Below are positions 35,193 to 44,502 of a stretch of DNA of 64,000 bases, in pieces. The stretch's first letter is position 1. Each line of letters begins with the position of its first letter. The notes beneath the pieces were generated by a model. That model saw only the letters and a list, made by a program, of their open reading frames with translations, ran no database searches and was not told the DNA's origin. This stretch comes from Pontibacillus yanchengensis Y32 (lineage in GTDB: Bacteria > Bacillota > Bacilli > Bacillales > BH030062): NCBI RefSeq assembly GCF_000770635.1, contig NZ_AVBF01000001.1:1-64000 (forward strand), given 5' to 3'. The translations under genes were made by a program, and so were the position numbers.

Positions 35193-35945
35193 ATGGGATC
35201 CATTTTTATTCTATGCCTGATTATCGCATTATCCGTAGCACTTGCTTCCCCATCCATCAAAGGTAGAATAGGCGAGGCGAAATTATCCTTTCTATTAAAT
35301 CGTCTTCCCTCAGAAGAGTACCACGTGTTAGACGACCTACTGATTCCATCCAAAAATGGGACAACGCAAATCGATCATGTGGTCGTATCTCCTTACGGTA
35401 TCTTTGTAATTGAAACGAAGAACTATAAAGGCTGGATATTTGGTGATGAGAAAAGCAAGTACTGGACGCAAGTCATCTATAAGCGAAAAGAGAAATTCTA
35501 TAATCCTATTCATCAGAACTTCGGCCATATTAAGGCATTAGAATCGGCGTTAGAAGGCTTATATGAAGGTACATATTATTCCATTGTTTCCTTCAGCTCG
35601 AAAGCTACATTAAAAGAAGTGACAGTTACCTACCCCGATGTGGAAGTCATCAACTCCTTTCAAGTATTGCAAACCATCAAAGCTTATAATCAGCCCGTCC
35701 TTTCTAACGCCAAAATCAAAGGTATCCTCTTCAAGCTACAACGATTGAATCAAGCAGACAAAGGAAGCAAGCAAGAACACATCAATCAAATAAAGACCGC
35801 AAGACAGAAAGAACAGGCCAATGTTTCAGGGAATACCTGTCCAAAATGTGGGAACCAACTCGTGCAGCGGACAGGGAAGTATGGTGCATTTTTGGGGTGT
35901 AGTAATTATCCTAACTGTCGGTTTGTTTCGAAAAAAGCTACATAG
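35193..35945 (+). CDS. NERD-domain protein with topoisomerase-type zinc finger
   Basis: A 250-aa protein. A hydrophobic N-terminal anchor (residues 3-17) is followed by the NERD domain (about 22-140), a nuclease-like fold with GRIGEAKL, TTQIDHVVVSPYGIFVIETKNYKG and the catalytic E-T-K motif. The C terminus is a zf-C4_Topoisom finger (CPKCG to CSNYPNC, 220-243). The ATG at 35193 is chosen with AGAGGTGG before it. DNA or RNA processing near the membrane is implied; the true role of NERD proteins is not established. Confidence 0.88.
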   Translation: MGSIFILCLIIALSVALASPSIKGRIGEAKLSFLLNRLPSEEYHVLDDLLIPSKNGTTQIDHVVVSPYGIFVIETKNYKGWIFGDEKSKYWTQVIYKRKEKFYNPIHQNFGHIKALESALEGLYEGTYYSIVSFSSKATLKEVTVTYPDVEVINSFQVLQTIKAYNQPVLSNAKIKGILFKLQRLNQADKGSKQEHINQIKTARQKEQANVSGNTCPKCGNQLVQRTGKYGAFLGCSNYPNCRFVSKKAT

Positions 35946-35953
35946 ATAGAGGA

Positions 35954-35989
35954 AGAGGGTTGGACTAATAGAGTTCAATCCTCTTTTTG
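35954..35989 (+). terminator. Terminator after NERD gene
   Basis: AGAGGGTTGGAC (35954-35965) pairs with GTTCAATCCTCT (35973-35984) using wobble pairs; a T-run follows. Confidence 0.8.
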
Positions 35990-36104
35990 ATGTAGTTCTG
36001 AGCATAGGGAGATACGTGCTGGTACGCAATATGTGGCCGGACGGGAAGGTTATCCACGATTTAAGAGCATGCATCAGCGCCATCCTCCCACTCTTAGCAT
36101 CCTC

Positions 36105-36136
36105 AAAAAAGAGGACTACATCCAAATGTAGTCCTC
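36105..36136 (-). terminator. Terminator after comK
   Basis: Perfect 11-bp stem GAGGACTACAT/ATGTAGTCCTC with a 4-nt loop; on the minus strand six T follow. It lies about 17 nt beyond the comK stop. Confidence 0.88.
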
Positions 36137-36152
36137 GTTTGAAATTATATCG

Positions 36153-36647
36153 CTATTCATCCCTACTCCAATGATCAAAATGAGCAGAACAATGATACGT
36201 ACGTTGTTTTTGTTCTTTAAGTATTTCATAAGATACTGGAACAATGAGTTCTACATCATTTCTAAATAGGATAAGGGTCTCTTTGTCACTGATAGCATAC
36301 ATATCTTTGATGTGTGCCGGGAAGATCCACATGCACTCAAAAAGTTCTGGTGACATGGTTGGGAATGTGTATATTCTGTTATAAGGTTTAATACCGATTG
36401 GTGCTTTGTTTTTATATCCGAATGTTAACAATGCGTATCGTTTCCTACCACTATAATCAGATCCACCTTCCAGACATGCCCCTTCTATTAACTCACGAGG
36501 TTTTTCTTTTCTATAAATCTCCCCTTTATGTAAATCAATAATAACAGATTGGTATATTTCATGTGCAATAGGTAAAACACCTGCTGTGTTGAGTCCAATT
36601 AAGCCTAATGTTCTCCGTTTATTTCTCTTATTCACTTCTTTTTTCAT
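36153..36647 (-). CDS. comK: ComK-family competence transcription factor
   Basis: A 164-aa protein of the ComK family, the master activator of DNA-uptake genes in bacilli. Conserved features are GGSDYSGRKRYA, PIGIKPYNRIYTFPTMSPE, W-x4-H-x3 and PVSYEI. It is shorter at the C terminus than B. subtilis ComK (192 aa), ending SAHFDHW, as in many Bacillaceae paralogues. ATG 36647 is chosen because GAAGGAGCT lies 14 nt before it; the frame is open to 36707. It is divergent from a sigma-factor gene 500 nt away. Confidence 0.82.
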   Translation of the reverse strand: MKKEVNKRNKRRTLGLIGLNTAGVLPIAHEIYQSVIIDLHKGEIYRKEKPRELIEGACLEGGSDYSGRKRYALLTFGYKNKAPIGIKPYNRIYTFPTMSPELFECMWIFPAHIKDMYAISDKETLILFRNDVELIVPVSYEILKEQKQRTYHCSAHFDHWSRDE

Positions 36648-37149
36648 AAGTTTGTAAGCTCCTTCTCGTATCCATCTCGTATTATAAGACTTTAAATAAT
36701 GTATCAACCTTTCTCATCTGTTCACTCTTGTTGAATGACTCTCCTTTCCCGGTTCAATTCATCTTACAACTCTGTCTCGACAACTAACAATTTATAAACT
36801 TTTATGTAGTAAGGACAGAAAACTGAAGCTATAGAAAAGTATATAAGTAAATAGTTGGATACTTTTCTATAAGTATTATATAAATATACCTATCAAAAAT
36901 CCTATAATTTACCAAAAATTAATAATATATACAATAAATTTACAAAATAGGTGTTTAATGGATGGGTGAAATTGAATTTCTGTCCATACGTGTCGTTTGG
37001 TGGTAGGTATTGGGGTTTTTGAGGTATGTATGTGATAGAAGGCAACCAATTAAACGATAGGTTCACCGATATGAAGTTCCACCCTCTTTTATCTATTCTA
37101 AAACTACCGCGGAATAACTAGAAGGCGCGCTTTTAGTAAAGAGGAAATC
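36648..37149. promoter_or_regulatory. AT-rich divergent control region of comK and sigma gene
   Basis: No gene. The main visible element is a perfect 13-bp inverted repeat, TATAGAAAAGTAT at 36830-36842 and ATACTTTTCTATA at 36859-36871, with a 16-nt centre. The half-sites resemble the A4/T4 blocks of ComK boxes but not with the A4-N5-T4 spacing. A very AT-rich tract (36870-36960) follows. Confidence 0.5.
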
Positions 37150-37668
37150 GTGGAGACACCAACAGTAGATTGTGAGCAATTGATTGAAGACTTTAAACCA
37201 ATGGTTCATCACATCATTCATAGACTAGGTATCATGGATCCTGAAGGAGAATTCTATCAAGAAGGCCTTCTGGCATTATGGGAAGTGAGCCGTACCTACC
37301 AGGAAGGCAAAGGCAAACTATCTTCATATGTATATTTTATTGTGAGGAACCGGTTGATTAGTCTGTTACGAAACAAGAAACGTAAGCAAGAGCATATCGA
37401 TGAGATTATTGCCATGAGTCATGATGAGGTGGAAGTCGAATTGGATGCAGATCCATGGGATTGTTACTTGGTAGAAGAACTAAAAACGGTACTTACAGAG
37501 AATCAATGCAAGTGGCTGGAAGGTTATGTGATACAGGACTTATCGGTTAAGGAGATTGCTAGAAAAGAGAACGTTACGGTGGATGCTGTGAAGAATTGGG
37601 GTCGGAAGGCGAGGGAGAAGTTAAAGCAGCATGAAGGTCTGTTGGAGTATGTGGAGTTAAACGCATAG
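37150..37668 (+). CDS. Alternative sigma-70 family factor
   Basis: A 172-aa sigma factor with region 2 (LIEDFKPMVHHIIHRL to SYVYFIVRNRLISLLRNKKR, residues 7-78) and region 4 HTH (LSVKEIARKENVTVDAVKNW, about 135-154). It lacks region 3 and the ECF anti-sigma partner. The size and domain make-up resemble the ComX/SigH-like factors of Gram-positive competence systems. The GTG at 37150 follows AGAGGAAAT. Next to comK, a competence or stress role is plausible (inference). Confidence 0.85.
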   Translation: METPTVDCEQLIEDFKPMVHHIIHRLGIMDPEGEFYQEGLLALWEVSRTYQEGKGKLSSYVYFIVRNRLISLLRNKKRKQEHIDEIIAMSHDEVEVELDADPWDCYLVEELKTVLTENQCKWLEGYVIQDLSVKEIARKENVTVDAVKNWGRKAREKLKQHEGLLEYVELNA

Positions 37669-37979
37669 GGAAAGTCAAGTCAAGCAAAAGGGATGTGGTT
37701 AATTCACCACATCCCTTTTGTGTATAGAATAAAGGAAAATAAGGGTAGCTATAGAAACTTCAACTATTGGTGCTATGACAGGCTTTTGAATCCAACATTC
37801 AAATCTTATATAGGAATATTCATGTACCTGAACTAGACTTTTCAACCTTTTCACATGGAATGAAACGTCTGTATAACACATGTTTAGCGATTTAATCTGT
37901 TAAAATTATACTTAAATATAAGATACATATATGACTATTTTTATAGTGTATTCCATTTTACATAGTAAGAGGTGAACAA
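37669..37979 (+). promoter_or_regulatory. Terminator and upstream region of the LytTR gene
   Basis: A perfect 13-bp terminator stem (AAAAGGGATGTGG 37686-37698 with CCACATCCCTTTT 37707-37719) ends the sigma gene. The remaining 260 nt are AT-rich with no coding frame. The AAGAGGTG ribosome site of the next gene is at the right end. Confidence 0.8.
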
Positions 37980-38708
37980 ATGGCAACCTATAACGTACTA
38001 ATCGCAGAAGACCATGAAGAAATTAGAGAAATTTTAAGCGCATTTGTTGATTTACATACAGATTTTGAAGTAACCAAAGAAATCGATGATGGAGCAAAAT
38101 TACTAGAAACCGTTAATAAACATAAGCCAGACTTGTTACTTGTGGATATAAGCATGCCGTGTCTTAATGGAGTGCAAGCCATTCGTGAATGCTTAGAGGT
38201 GTATCCTCGGCTAGCCTTCATATTTGTTACAGCCTATGATGGCTATGCTGCAGAAGCATTTGAATTAAATGCAATCGATTATATTGTAAAGCCTGTCCAG
38301 AAGAAACGGGTATTTGCTGCTCTAGAAAAAGCAAAGATGTTTCTCCCACAAGGATCAGGGGCACAGACAGCGAATGTGAATAAAAAAGTGGAAGTGCGTT
38401 TCGGTAGAGAAATCTATTTTATTGATTTACAAGACATTTTGTTTGTCGAGAAGGTTGCTAGAAAGCTATATATTCATACGAGCTATAAAATATACGAAAC
38501 GATCAGTACGCTCGAACAATTTGCCAAGCAGTTAACCAATCAATTTATTATGTCGCATCGTTCTTCTATTATTAATGTGAAAAACATAACGCATATACAG
38601 CTATCAGGGAATGCCTATCTCGCCTATTTTGCTAACTATCAAACGCCTGCCCCCATTTCCAAACAGAAAGTAGATAAAGTGAAAGAAAGTATTAAACAAA
38701 TAATGTAA
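37980..38708 (+). CDS. LytTR-family response regulator
   Basis: A 242-aa two-component regulator. The receiver domain (1-120) has the acidic pocket AEDHEE, phosphoacceptor Asp56 (LLLVDISMP), Thr in FVTAYD and Lys in YIVKPVQ. The LytTR DNA-binding domain (140-240) has VEKVARKLYIHT and SHRSSIINV. It lies 22 nt before a histidine kinase, so the two form a pair. Its regulon may include the downstream fapA-like and spo0E-like genes. Confidence 0.93.
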   Translation: MATYNVLIAEDHEEIREILSAFVDLHTDFEVTKEIDDGAKLLETVNKHKPDLLLVDISMPCLNGVQAIRECLEVYPRLAFIFVTAYDGYAAEAFELNAIDYIVKPVQKKRVFAALEKAKMFLPQGSGAQTANVNKKVEVRFGREIYFIDLQDILFVEKVARKLYIHTSYKIYETISTLEQFAKQLTNQFIMSHRSSIINVKNITHIQLSGNAYLAYFANYQTPAPISKQKVDKVKESIKQIM

Positions 38709-38730
38709 GGAAGAGGAATGAGGAGTTTGA

Positions 38731-40335
38731 ATGGAAATTATTAGTGTTAGTGTAGGTGTAATTGGGCTTAGTTTATTTGGGCTATATGTATATAAATATT
38801 ATTCTCTTCAGAACACGATTGAAAAGGTAAATCACACGGAGTCTTTGTATTACAATAGTCCAAATATGATATGTACCATTACCATTGATGGGGTGATTGA
38901 AGATGCTAATCATCTCTTTTTACATGAGACAGGATTATCTCTAGATGATGCTCCGTCATTTTATTCGTTGTTTGTACAAGCTGAAGAAATAGAGCGAAAA
39001 ATACAAGCCTCTTTTAATGAAGAAGAAGTCACCTACTATCAGTCGATATATAATCGTAATGACGAAATTGTGACGGTTTCCGTGACACATATACCTAGTC
39101 TCGAGACCAAGAAAAGCAAGCGGATAATGGTAGTCCTACAAGATGTGACGGAATTACAGCGATCTAAAGAAACAGCATATCAAAAGATGTATATGAAAAG
39201 TACCATTCTTTCTACGATCTCAGAAGGGTTACTGGTTCATGATGTGGACGGAAATGTGACACTAATCAATCAACGTGCTGGTGAGCTATTAGGAGTATCG
39301 AATGAAAAATTATATTCCTTAAACCCTTTCATCGAACAAAAACAACTCCAGTTTATAGATGAACAGGGGAGAGAAGTGACTAAGAGTCAACTCCCTGGCA
39401 TCAGAGCATTCCAAGAAGATGTAACGTATGAGAATCAGGTGCTCGGTCTAGTCAACCAATCTGGTTCCCCATCACCAAAATGGCTGATGTTTAATGCATC
39501 CCCATACTATCTCTATGGTGAAAAAAAGGGAGTGCTTCTCACGTTTTCGGATATTACAGAGGAGAGGGAGCGTTCCATCAAGCTAAAAGAGGCAAATGAA
39601 CACCTTCAAATAGCCATTGAAGAGGAGAACAAGGCAAGCCAGGCGAAATCGGAATTTATAACAAGGATGAGTCATGAACTACGCACCCCTTTGAACAGTA
39701 TCATTGGCTATAGTGAACTTATTTTGGAGTTACAAGATGAATCCCAACCTTCTATAGACATCAAAAGAGTTGAGAAGATTCATAGAGCAGGAGGACATCT
39801 GCTTCATTTAATTAATGATTTATTGAATTTATCCAAAACGGAAATGGAGCAATTGGATTATAATAAAGAATCAATCAATTTGTACCGTGTTACAAAAAGA
39901 GCTATTGAAATTGTACAACCGTTAAGTGAGAAACACATGATTACCATCCAATTTATACATAACCATTATGAAGGAAGTGAAGTGGTCGGGGACGCCCTTC
40001 TGGTAAGGCAGGTATTGGTCAATCTTTTAACCAATGCCATTAAATACAATAAGGAAGAAGGTAAGGTTACCATTTCCATTGATCAAGAAGATGAATATGC
40101 GACTATCTATATAAAAGATGAAGGGATAGGCATTCAAGAAGAGTATGTATCCCAAATCTTTGATTCCTTTTATCGAGTTCCTTCAACAGAGGCATCTGGA
40201 AGCGGAATTGGATTAAGCATTGTAAAACAATTGATTGAGAAAATGGGCGGCACGTGTGGAGTGAAAACCAAGGTCAATGAAGGTAGTACATTTTGGGTAT
40301 CACTACCAACGAAACATGAAAGTATAAGGGAATAA
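38731..40335 (+). CDS. PAS-containing sensor histidine kinase
   Basis: A 534-aa kinase with one N-terminal membrane helix (residues 3-22), two PAS domains (about 35-145 and 155-285), a short coiled coil, HisKA with phosphoacceptor His315 (RMSHELRTPL) and HATPase with N box VLVNLLTNAIKYN, GEGIGIQ-type G1 box DEGIGIQEEYV and G2 GSGIGLSIVKQL. It should autophosphorylate and pass the phosphate to the LytTR regulator upstream. PAS sensing of redox or small ligands in the cytosol is more likely than extracellular sensing. Confidence 0.93.
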   Translation: MEIISVSVGVIGLSLFGLYVYKYYSLQNTIEKVNHTESLYYNSPNMICTITIDGVIEDANHLFLHETGLSLDDAPSFYSLFVQAEEIERKIQASFNEEEVTYYQSIYNRNDEIVTVSVTHIPSLETKKSKRIMVVLQDVTELQRSKETAYQKMYMKSTILSTISEGLLVHDVDGNVTLINQRAGELLGVSNEKLYSLNPFIEQKQLQFIDEQGREVTKSQLPGIRAFQEDVTYENQVLGLVNQSGSPSPKWLMFNASPYYLYGEKKGVLLTFSDITEERERSIKLKEANEHLQIAIEEENKASQAKSEFITRMSHELRTPLNSIIGYSELILELQDESQPSIDIKRVEKIHRAGGHLLHLINDLLNLSKTEMEQLDYNKESINLYRVTKRAIEIVQPLSEKHMITIQFIHNHYEGSEVVGDALLVRQVLVNLLTNAIKYNKEEGKVTISIDQEDEYATIYIKDEGIGIQEEYVSQIFDSFYRVPSTEASGSGIGLSIVKQLIEKMGGTCGVKTKVNEGSTFWVSLPTKHESIRE

Positions 40336-40512
40336 TTAGGTTGGGAAGTGTCTGAAAGGTCGGGTTAGGTACACAAAAAGAAAGAATAACTGTCTGTAAT
40401 TCCCTTTTCCACTCACTCAATACCTACTTTTTAACTAGACTAAAAGAACTATATACCATAAAATGACACCAATAGACATAGTTCCTGGAAATGATAAAAA
40501 GGAGGGATAAGG

Positions 40513-42540
40513 ATGGCGACTCAATCAATTCTATCTAAAGGAAAAGACGTGCAAGATGCATTACAATCAGCCCTGAAGTTGCTTGGCGTAAAGAAAGAAG
40601 AAGTGGATATTGAAATTGTTGAGCAAGGGAGGAAGCGATTCTTTCGTAAATCTTCCAAACCAGCCATCATCAGAGTGAATCGGAAGCAGCAAGATCCAAA
40701 CAAAGAGGACCACTCTTATGAAGGTATAGCCCAAGCTATTAGGGATGTAGAAATAACAGAAGAAATGATAACCGCCCTTACTTCCTCAAAGGGACATGTG
40801 GATGGAAAAGCATGGATTGAAGATGGAGAAGTTCAAGTAGGTACCGCAAATAATGCCTATCCAACCTTAATCCCAGGGAACAACATGCACGTATATGTAG
40901 ACGAAGTACATGTGGAGCAGCCGACTATCATAACATCAACAAGTCACTTACGTGTGGAAATGTCATCTGACGTAACGCCGACTCAATGGTCCATCGACGT
41001 AAGTGAGGACCAGTCCAAAGTAAACCTGCATGTTACTCCAGGATCTCGAACGGCTTATGTATTAAAGGAGCATCGCCCTTCCTCAAAGGTTGCTCTAGAA
41101 AGCAACGCTCATCAAACCGTCGAAAACGATGTGAAGCAAGAAGACATCTTGAAAGCTCTTGAAAAAAAGGGAGTAATAGATGGGATTAACATAGAAGTTA
41201 TACTTGAAGCTATCCAAGCCACGGAAGAAAGAACGTTTGTGATTGCTGAATGCGAACCAGTTACACATGGTCAGGATGGTTATATTGAGTTCTCCAAGAA
41301 CTTCTCGGAACAGGTTACTCCTAAAGTGTTGGAAGATGGAAGCTTGGATTACCGTGAAATTCGTAAAATTCCTTCTGTTTCATCAGGGGAAGTAATCGGC
41401 ACCATTAGAGAGCCTGTACCTGGTAAAGCAGGTAGAACCGTCTTTGGCGAAACTGCAAATCCGAGACAGGGTAAACCAGTATCCGTTAAACTCGGACAAG
41501 GCTTGCATTTAGTGAACGATAAGAAAATTATTTCCCTACAAGATGGCCGTCCAAAAATTCGTCATCATAAACATTATGTGGATATCACACTACTTGAAAA
41601 ACTCATTTTAACCAATGATATCAATATTTCTACAGGAAATGTCCGATTTGGTGGGGACATTGATATCCATGGTTCAGTGGAAGAAGCAATGGAAGTAGAA
41701 GCAAAAGGAAATATAAACGTAAACGGATTTATAAGTGGTGCTACTATTGTTTCTGGCGATGCCGTCACCGTAACCAAGAACGTGTTGAAAAGTAAAATCA
41801 TGTCTGGCGAAGCTAGTTTTATGCTGGAAGAAGTAGGCGAAAACCTCGACAGCGTAACGCAAAAGTTCACCGGTATCATGTCAGCAGTAAAGCAACTCCA
41901 GAGTAAACCAAAAATAAGAGAACAAATCACCAATGAAAATGCCCGAAGTCTAATCAATGCTATTATCAATCAAAAGTACCCTTCCTTCCCGACGCTTATG
42001 AAGGAATTATACCGAAACATCGTAAAACATGAACATACTATCGATAAGGAATGGGTAGAGCTCGTGAAGAAAATGAACAAACTTTTTGTCCTGCAGCTTC
42101 CACGGCATGCTCCTATCGAAGACTATCAATCTTTATATGACGAACTTCTGACCCTTACCGAGTTCAAGGAAACAGATACAGAGCCTAAAGGTTCTGTTAC
42201 CTTCCCATATGCGATTAATAGTACAATTCAATGTGACGGCCTCATCGAGGTCTTGGGCGATGGGTGCTATAACACCAATATGTTCGGTCAATACGTGTAC
42301 GTTAATGGCTTCGTACGCGCAGGTGAAATATATGCCAAGGAAGAAATCAAAGTATATGAAGTCGGTTCCCAGAGCGGTATCAAGACCTATTTGCGTGTCC
42401 CTAGTCATGGCACCATCGAGATAAGCTATGCCCATGAGGATACAGTCATTCAAATTGGAAAACGTATCCATACCTTCACCATTGCACGTTCGAATGTGAA
42501 AGCGAAGCTAAACGAGGATGGGGAACTTGTATTTCATTAA
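40513..42540 (+). CDS. FapA/DUF342-family protein with Jag_N domain
   Basis: A 675-aa soluble protein. Residues 1-50 form a Jag-N module (SILSKGKDVQDALQSALKLL). The centre (about 220-480) is the FapA (DUF342) beta-helix with PGKAGRTVFGE, GNINVNGFISGATIVS and related glycine-rich turns, ending with a coiled segment and a last beta-helix part (570-675). DUF342 proteins are linked to flagella and polymer-like assembly in bacteria but the biochemical role is unclear. The ribosome site is AGGAGGGAT. A histidine-kinase operon precedes and a spo0E-like gene follows by 38 nt. Confidence 0.85.
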   Translation: MATQSILSKGKDVQDALQSALKLLGVKKEEVDIEIVEQGRKRFFRKSSKPAIIRVNRKQQDPNKEDHSYEGIAQAIRDVEITEEMITALTSSKGHVDGKAWIEDGEVQVGTANNAYPTLIPGNNMHVYVDEVHVEQPTIITSTSHLRVEMSSDVTPTQWSIDVSEDQSKVNLHVTPGSRTAYVLKEHRPSSKVALESNAHQTVENDVKQEDILKALEKKGVIDGINIEVILEAIQATEERTFVIAECEPVTHGQDGYIEFSKNFSEQVTPKVLEDGSLDYREIRKIPSVSSGEVIGTIREPVPGKAGRTVFGETANPRQGKPVSVKLGQGLHLVNDKKIISLQDGRPKIRHHKHYVDITLLEKLILTNDINISTGNVRFGGDIDIHGSVEEAMEVEAKGNINVNGFISGATIVSGDAVTVTKNVLKSKIMSGEASFMLEEVGENLDSVTQKFTGIMSAVKQLQSKPKIREQITNENARSLINAIINQKYPSFPTLMKELYRNIVKHEHTIDKEWVELVKKMNKLFVLQLPRHAPIEDYQSLYDELLTLTEFKETDTEPKGSVTFPYAINSTIQCDGLIEVLGDGCYNTNMFGQYVYVNGFVRAGEIYAKEEIKVYEVGSQSGIKTYLRVPSHGTIEISYAHEDTVIQIGKRIHTFTIARSNVKAKLNEDGELVFH

Positions 42541-42578
42541 GATTCTCTGAAGACATATGTAGAAGGGGATGAACGGCT

Positions 42579-42773
42579 ATGTCCAAGCAAGATGCGAACA
42601 GGTTGTTTTTAGAAATTGAGAGCTTACGAAAACAATTATACAATTATTATCAAAGAAAAGAGCTCGCTGACCCTTCTATTGTGGAGAAAAGTGCAGAACT
42701 GGATGAGAAGATTACGGAATATATGAAACTGGTGCACACGAAGAACCATGGAAGAAATAGCATATTGGGGTGA
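42579..42773 (+). CDS. Spo0E-like aspartyl-phosphate phosphatase
   Basis: A 64-aa Spo0E-family protein: IESLRKQLYNYY then SAELDEKITEYM with the S-x-ELD signature at residues 38-42. Members dephosphorylate Spo0A-P and delay sporulation. ATG with an AGAAGGGGATG site. It may be in one unit with the FapA-like gene and ends at a terminator at 42875. Confidence 0.9.
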   Translation: MSKQDANRLFLEIESLRKQLYNYYQRKELADPSIVEKSAELDEKITEYMKLVHTKNHGRNSILG

Positions 42774-42874
42774 AGGGTTCTGGAGTATGGAAAGTACGAT
42801 CGTCATTAGCCTTCAAGAAAATCACTATTGTATGAAACTTATGATTTGTGACATATACAACTCTCATCTAAAAA

Positions 42875-42905
42875 ATGCTCAGTCCTCTGAACTGAGCGTT
42901 TTTTC
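42875..42905 (+). terminator. Terminator after spo0E-like gene
   Basis: ATGCTCAGT (42875-42883) pairs with ACTGAGCGT (42891-42899), then TTTTTCG. Confidence 0.8.
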
Positions 42906-42909
42906 GTTA

Positions 42910-43200
42910 TATAGGAAATTATAAAATTCAAATCTTGTGTTATAACTCAAAAAGTGATTCGGCCACGTCCAGCTCCAGCTCCAGCGCCCAGCGACTAGTA
43001 TGCTTCCCTCGCCTACGTACGATAAGTTAACATCGAATCACTTAGTTCATCGTGTTGCCTTTATCTCCTACGGCTCAAGGGGGAGTTCGATTAAGATCGC
43101 TACATCGTGCAGCAACATCGAACCAACCCACGTCGTGTGGGAAGCAGCATATACGTCGCTACCCGGGCACCCCGAGCTTTTGTTCTTATGTATCTTCATT
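42910..43200. repeat. Dispersed ~200-bp repeat, copy 1
   Basis: This gene-free stretch shares most of its length with 44503-44725: GGAAATTATAAAATTCAA start, CCAGCTCCAGCGCCCAGCG, GACTAGTATGCTTCCCTCGC, GATAAGTTAACATCGAATCA, GTTCATCGTGTTGCCTTTAT and ACTACCCGGGC segments in order. Copy 1 has an extra CCAGCT unit and about 60 nt more before the ACCCGGGC part. Related sequences are known repeated many times in Bacillaceae genomes. No protein is coded. Confidence 0.85.
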
Positions 43201-43223
43201 ACTTCTTCAATGCAACATGAACA

Positions 43224-43490
43224 TTAGGCTTCGTTGTCTTCTTTTAAAAAAGAAAAAATTGCTTTCACCTCTTTGTGGAATAATAGCAGAAGACCTATAA
43301 TCACAAAGAATATACTTAAGATATAAGGGGTGTTAGCCCCAATTTCATTCCGTACTTGTTGGAATTTTCCGGGAGGACCACTCCATCCACTCATACTAGG
43401 GATATAGTTGGCCGTCGCAAGATGTATCATTCCAAATAAGAATATCCCACCCATGAATACAATCGCTCCTATGAACGTTAATCGTTTCAT
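43224..43490 (-). CDS. Small two-pass membrane protein
   Basis: An 88-aa protein with hydrophobic helices at residues 5-27 and 55-72, an outside loop with SGWSGPPGKF, and an acidic C terminus. The ATG at 43490 has a very strong AAGGAGGGGGAG site. No family is recognised. It faces the dispersed repeat, whose end is only 20 nt from its stop. Confidence 0.7.
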   Translation of the reverse strand: MKRLTFIGAIVFMGGIFLFGMIHLATANYIPSMSGWSGPPGKFQQVRNEIGANTPYILSIFFVIIGLLLLFHKEVKAIFSFLKEDNEA

Positions 43491-43989
43491 TTCTCCCCCT
43501 CCTTACTTCTTAATCTGTCCCTTATGTCATCGGTTTTACACAAAGATGTATTTAGTAGAACAATAACTCAAACAAAAAAATCCGAAAACCCTAAAAATAC
43601 ACAATACATCCATAAATATTGTGGGATAGTAGAAAAAAAGCTTCACTAACATAGAAAAATTTTAATATATTACCAAATTAGATACAACCATACAAGAAAA
43701 GATGCTACAGTTGCCAACTTATACACTTTTTCTGAAAAGGATGTTGAATGACGCGATGGAAGAGCAGCATGAATGGAAAGAAATTATGAAAGATATTATC
43801 AATCGGAACAATCCCATTCCATTACTATTAAGGAGGCATTGAATGACCTCATTGATTGTCTATAACCCTTAGAATAGCAATTTAATAAGAGTCCAAAAGG
43901 TATGAGAACATATCTTTTGGATTTTTTATATATTCGGACACCTCTTTTAATAGTTGTTGCGATTATACCTATGAAAGGAGGTGATCACG
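43491..43989 (+). other. Intergenic region with a possible 46-aa ORF and a terminator
   Basis: The first 200 nt (43491-43700) are AT-rich and empty. An open frame of 46 codons at 43702-43842 ends NPIPLLLRRH; it has a poor ribosome site and is not convincing. A terminator (TCCAAAAG-x-TATG 43892-43904 with CATATCTTTTGGA 43909-43921, then T-run) suggests that something upstream is transcribed. The right end is the promoter region and AAAGGAGGTGATC site of the DUF1659 gene. Confidence 0.5.
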
Positions 43990-44211
43990 ATGGCAGTTTC
44001 CAACCTAATTAACTCCCAACTTCAACTCATTTTCGAAGATGGCATGGATGATGACGGAAAACCAGTACTAAAGAACAAAAACTTCAACAACATTAAAACC
44101 GATTCAACGCCAGATCAGCTTTACGCTGTAGCCACTGCATTAACTAGCCTTCAGCAACGTACGTTATACGGTGTAGAACGTAACGATGCGAGTGAATTAT
44201 TCGAGTCTTAA
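43990..44211 (+). CDS. DUF1659 family protein
   Basis: A 73-aa small protein, MAVSNLINSQLQLIFEDGMD onward, with the family pattern of a short beta strand followed by LKNKNFNNI and a final helix A-x-ALTSLQQRT. Role unknown. Start at ATG 43990 with the ideal AAAGGAGGTGATC site. It is followed 34 nt later by a DUF2922 gene; the two families are found together across Bacillaceae. Confidence 0.88.
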   Translation: MAVSNLINSQLQLIFEDGMDDDGKPVLKNKNFNNIKTDSTPDQLYAVATALTSLQQRTLYGVERNDASELFES

Positions 44212-44245
44212 TTGGCTCTAACTAAAATAGAAAGGAGGTAATACC

Positions 44246-44461
44246 ATGGCCAAGAAACTTGAACTGAAATTTCTAAATGAAGAGAATAGAACGGTGACGA
44301 TTTCCATGGACCAACCAATCGAACCAGTTGACCCAGTTGCTGTGAATGCAGCAATGGATGAAATCATCACGCAAGGTTGTTTCTTTTCTAGCGGTGGAAA
44401 TCTTATTTCTAAGAAAGAAGCTAGAATTGTCGAGCGTAATGTGTTTGATGTTCAATTATAA
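44246..44461 (+). CDS. DUF2922 family protein
   Basis: A 71-aa small protein: KKLELKFLNEENRTVTISM, then EPVDPVAVNAAMDEII and a terminal K-x-ARIVERNV strand, the DUF2922 pattern. Role unknown. AGAAAGGAGGT precedes the ATG. It is the second gene of the DUF1659-DUF2922 pair and ends at a terminator. Confidence 0.9.
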   Translation: MAKKLELKFLNEENRTVTISMDQPIEPVDPVAVNAAMDEIITQGCFFSSGGNLISKKEARIVERNVFDVQL

Positions 44462-44467
44462 TAAAGT

Positions 44468-44501
44468 AGCATGCCTCTTATAAAAGGGGCATGCTTTTTT
44501 A
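44468..44501 (+). terminator. Terminator after DUF2922 gene
   Basis: AGCATGCCTCTT (44468-44479) pairs with AAGGGGCATGCT (44484-44495) with one wobble and a 4-nt loop; a T-run follows. Confidence 0.88.
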
Positions 44502-44502
44502 T

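Noticed and set aside
43000-43300. Overlapping plus-strand frames in the dispersed repeat
   Set aside because: They follow the repeat sequence, have no ribosome site and are not kept in copy 2.
43702-43842. 46-codon frame before the DUF1659 gene
   Set aside because: Poor ribosome site and no recognisable features; kept only as a remark because a terminator follows.
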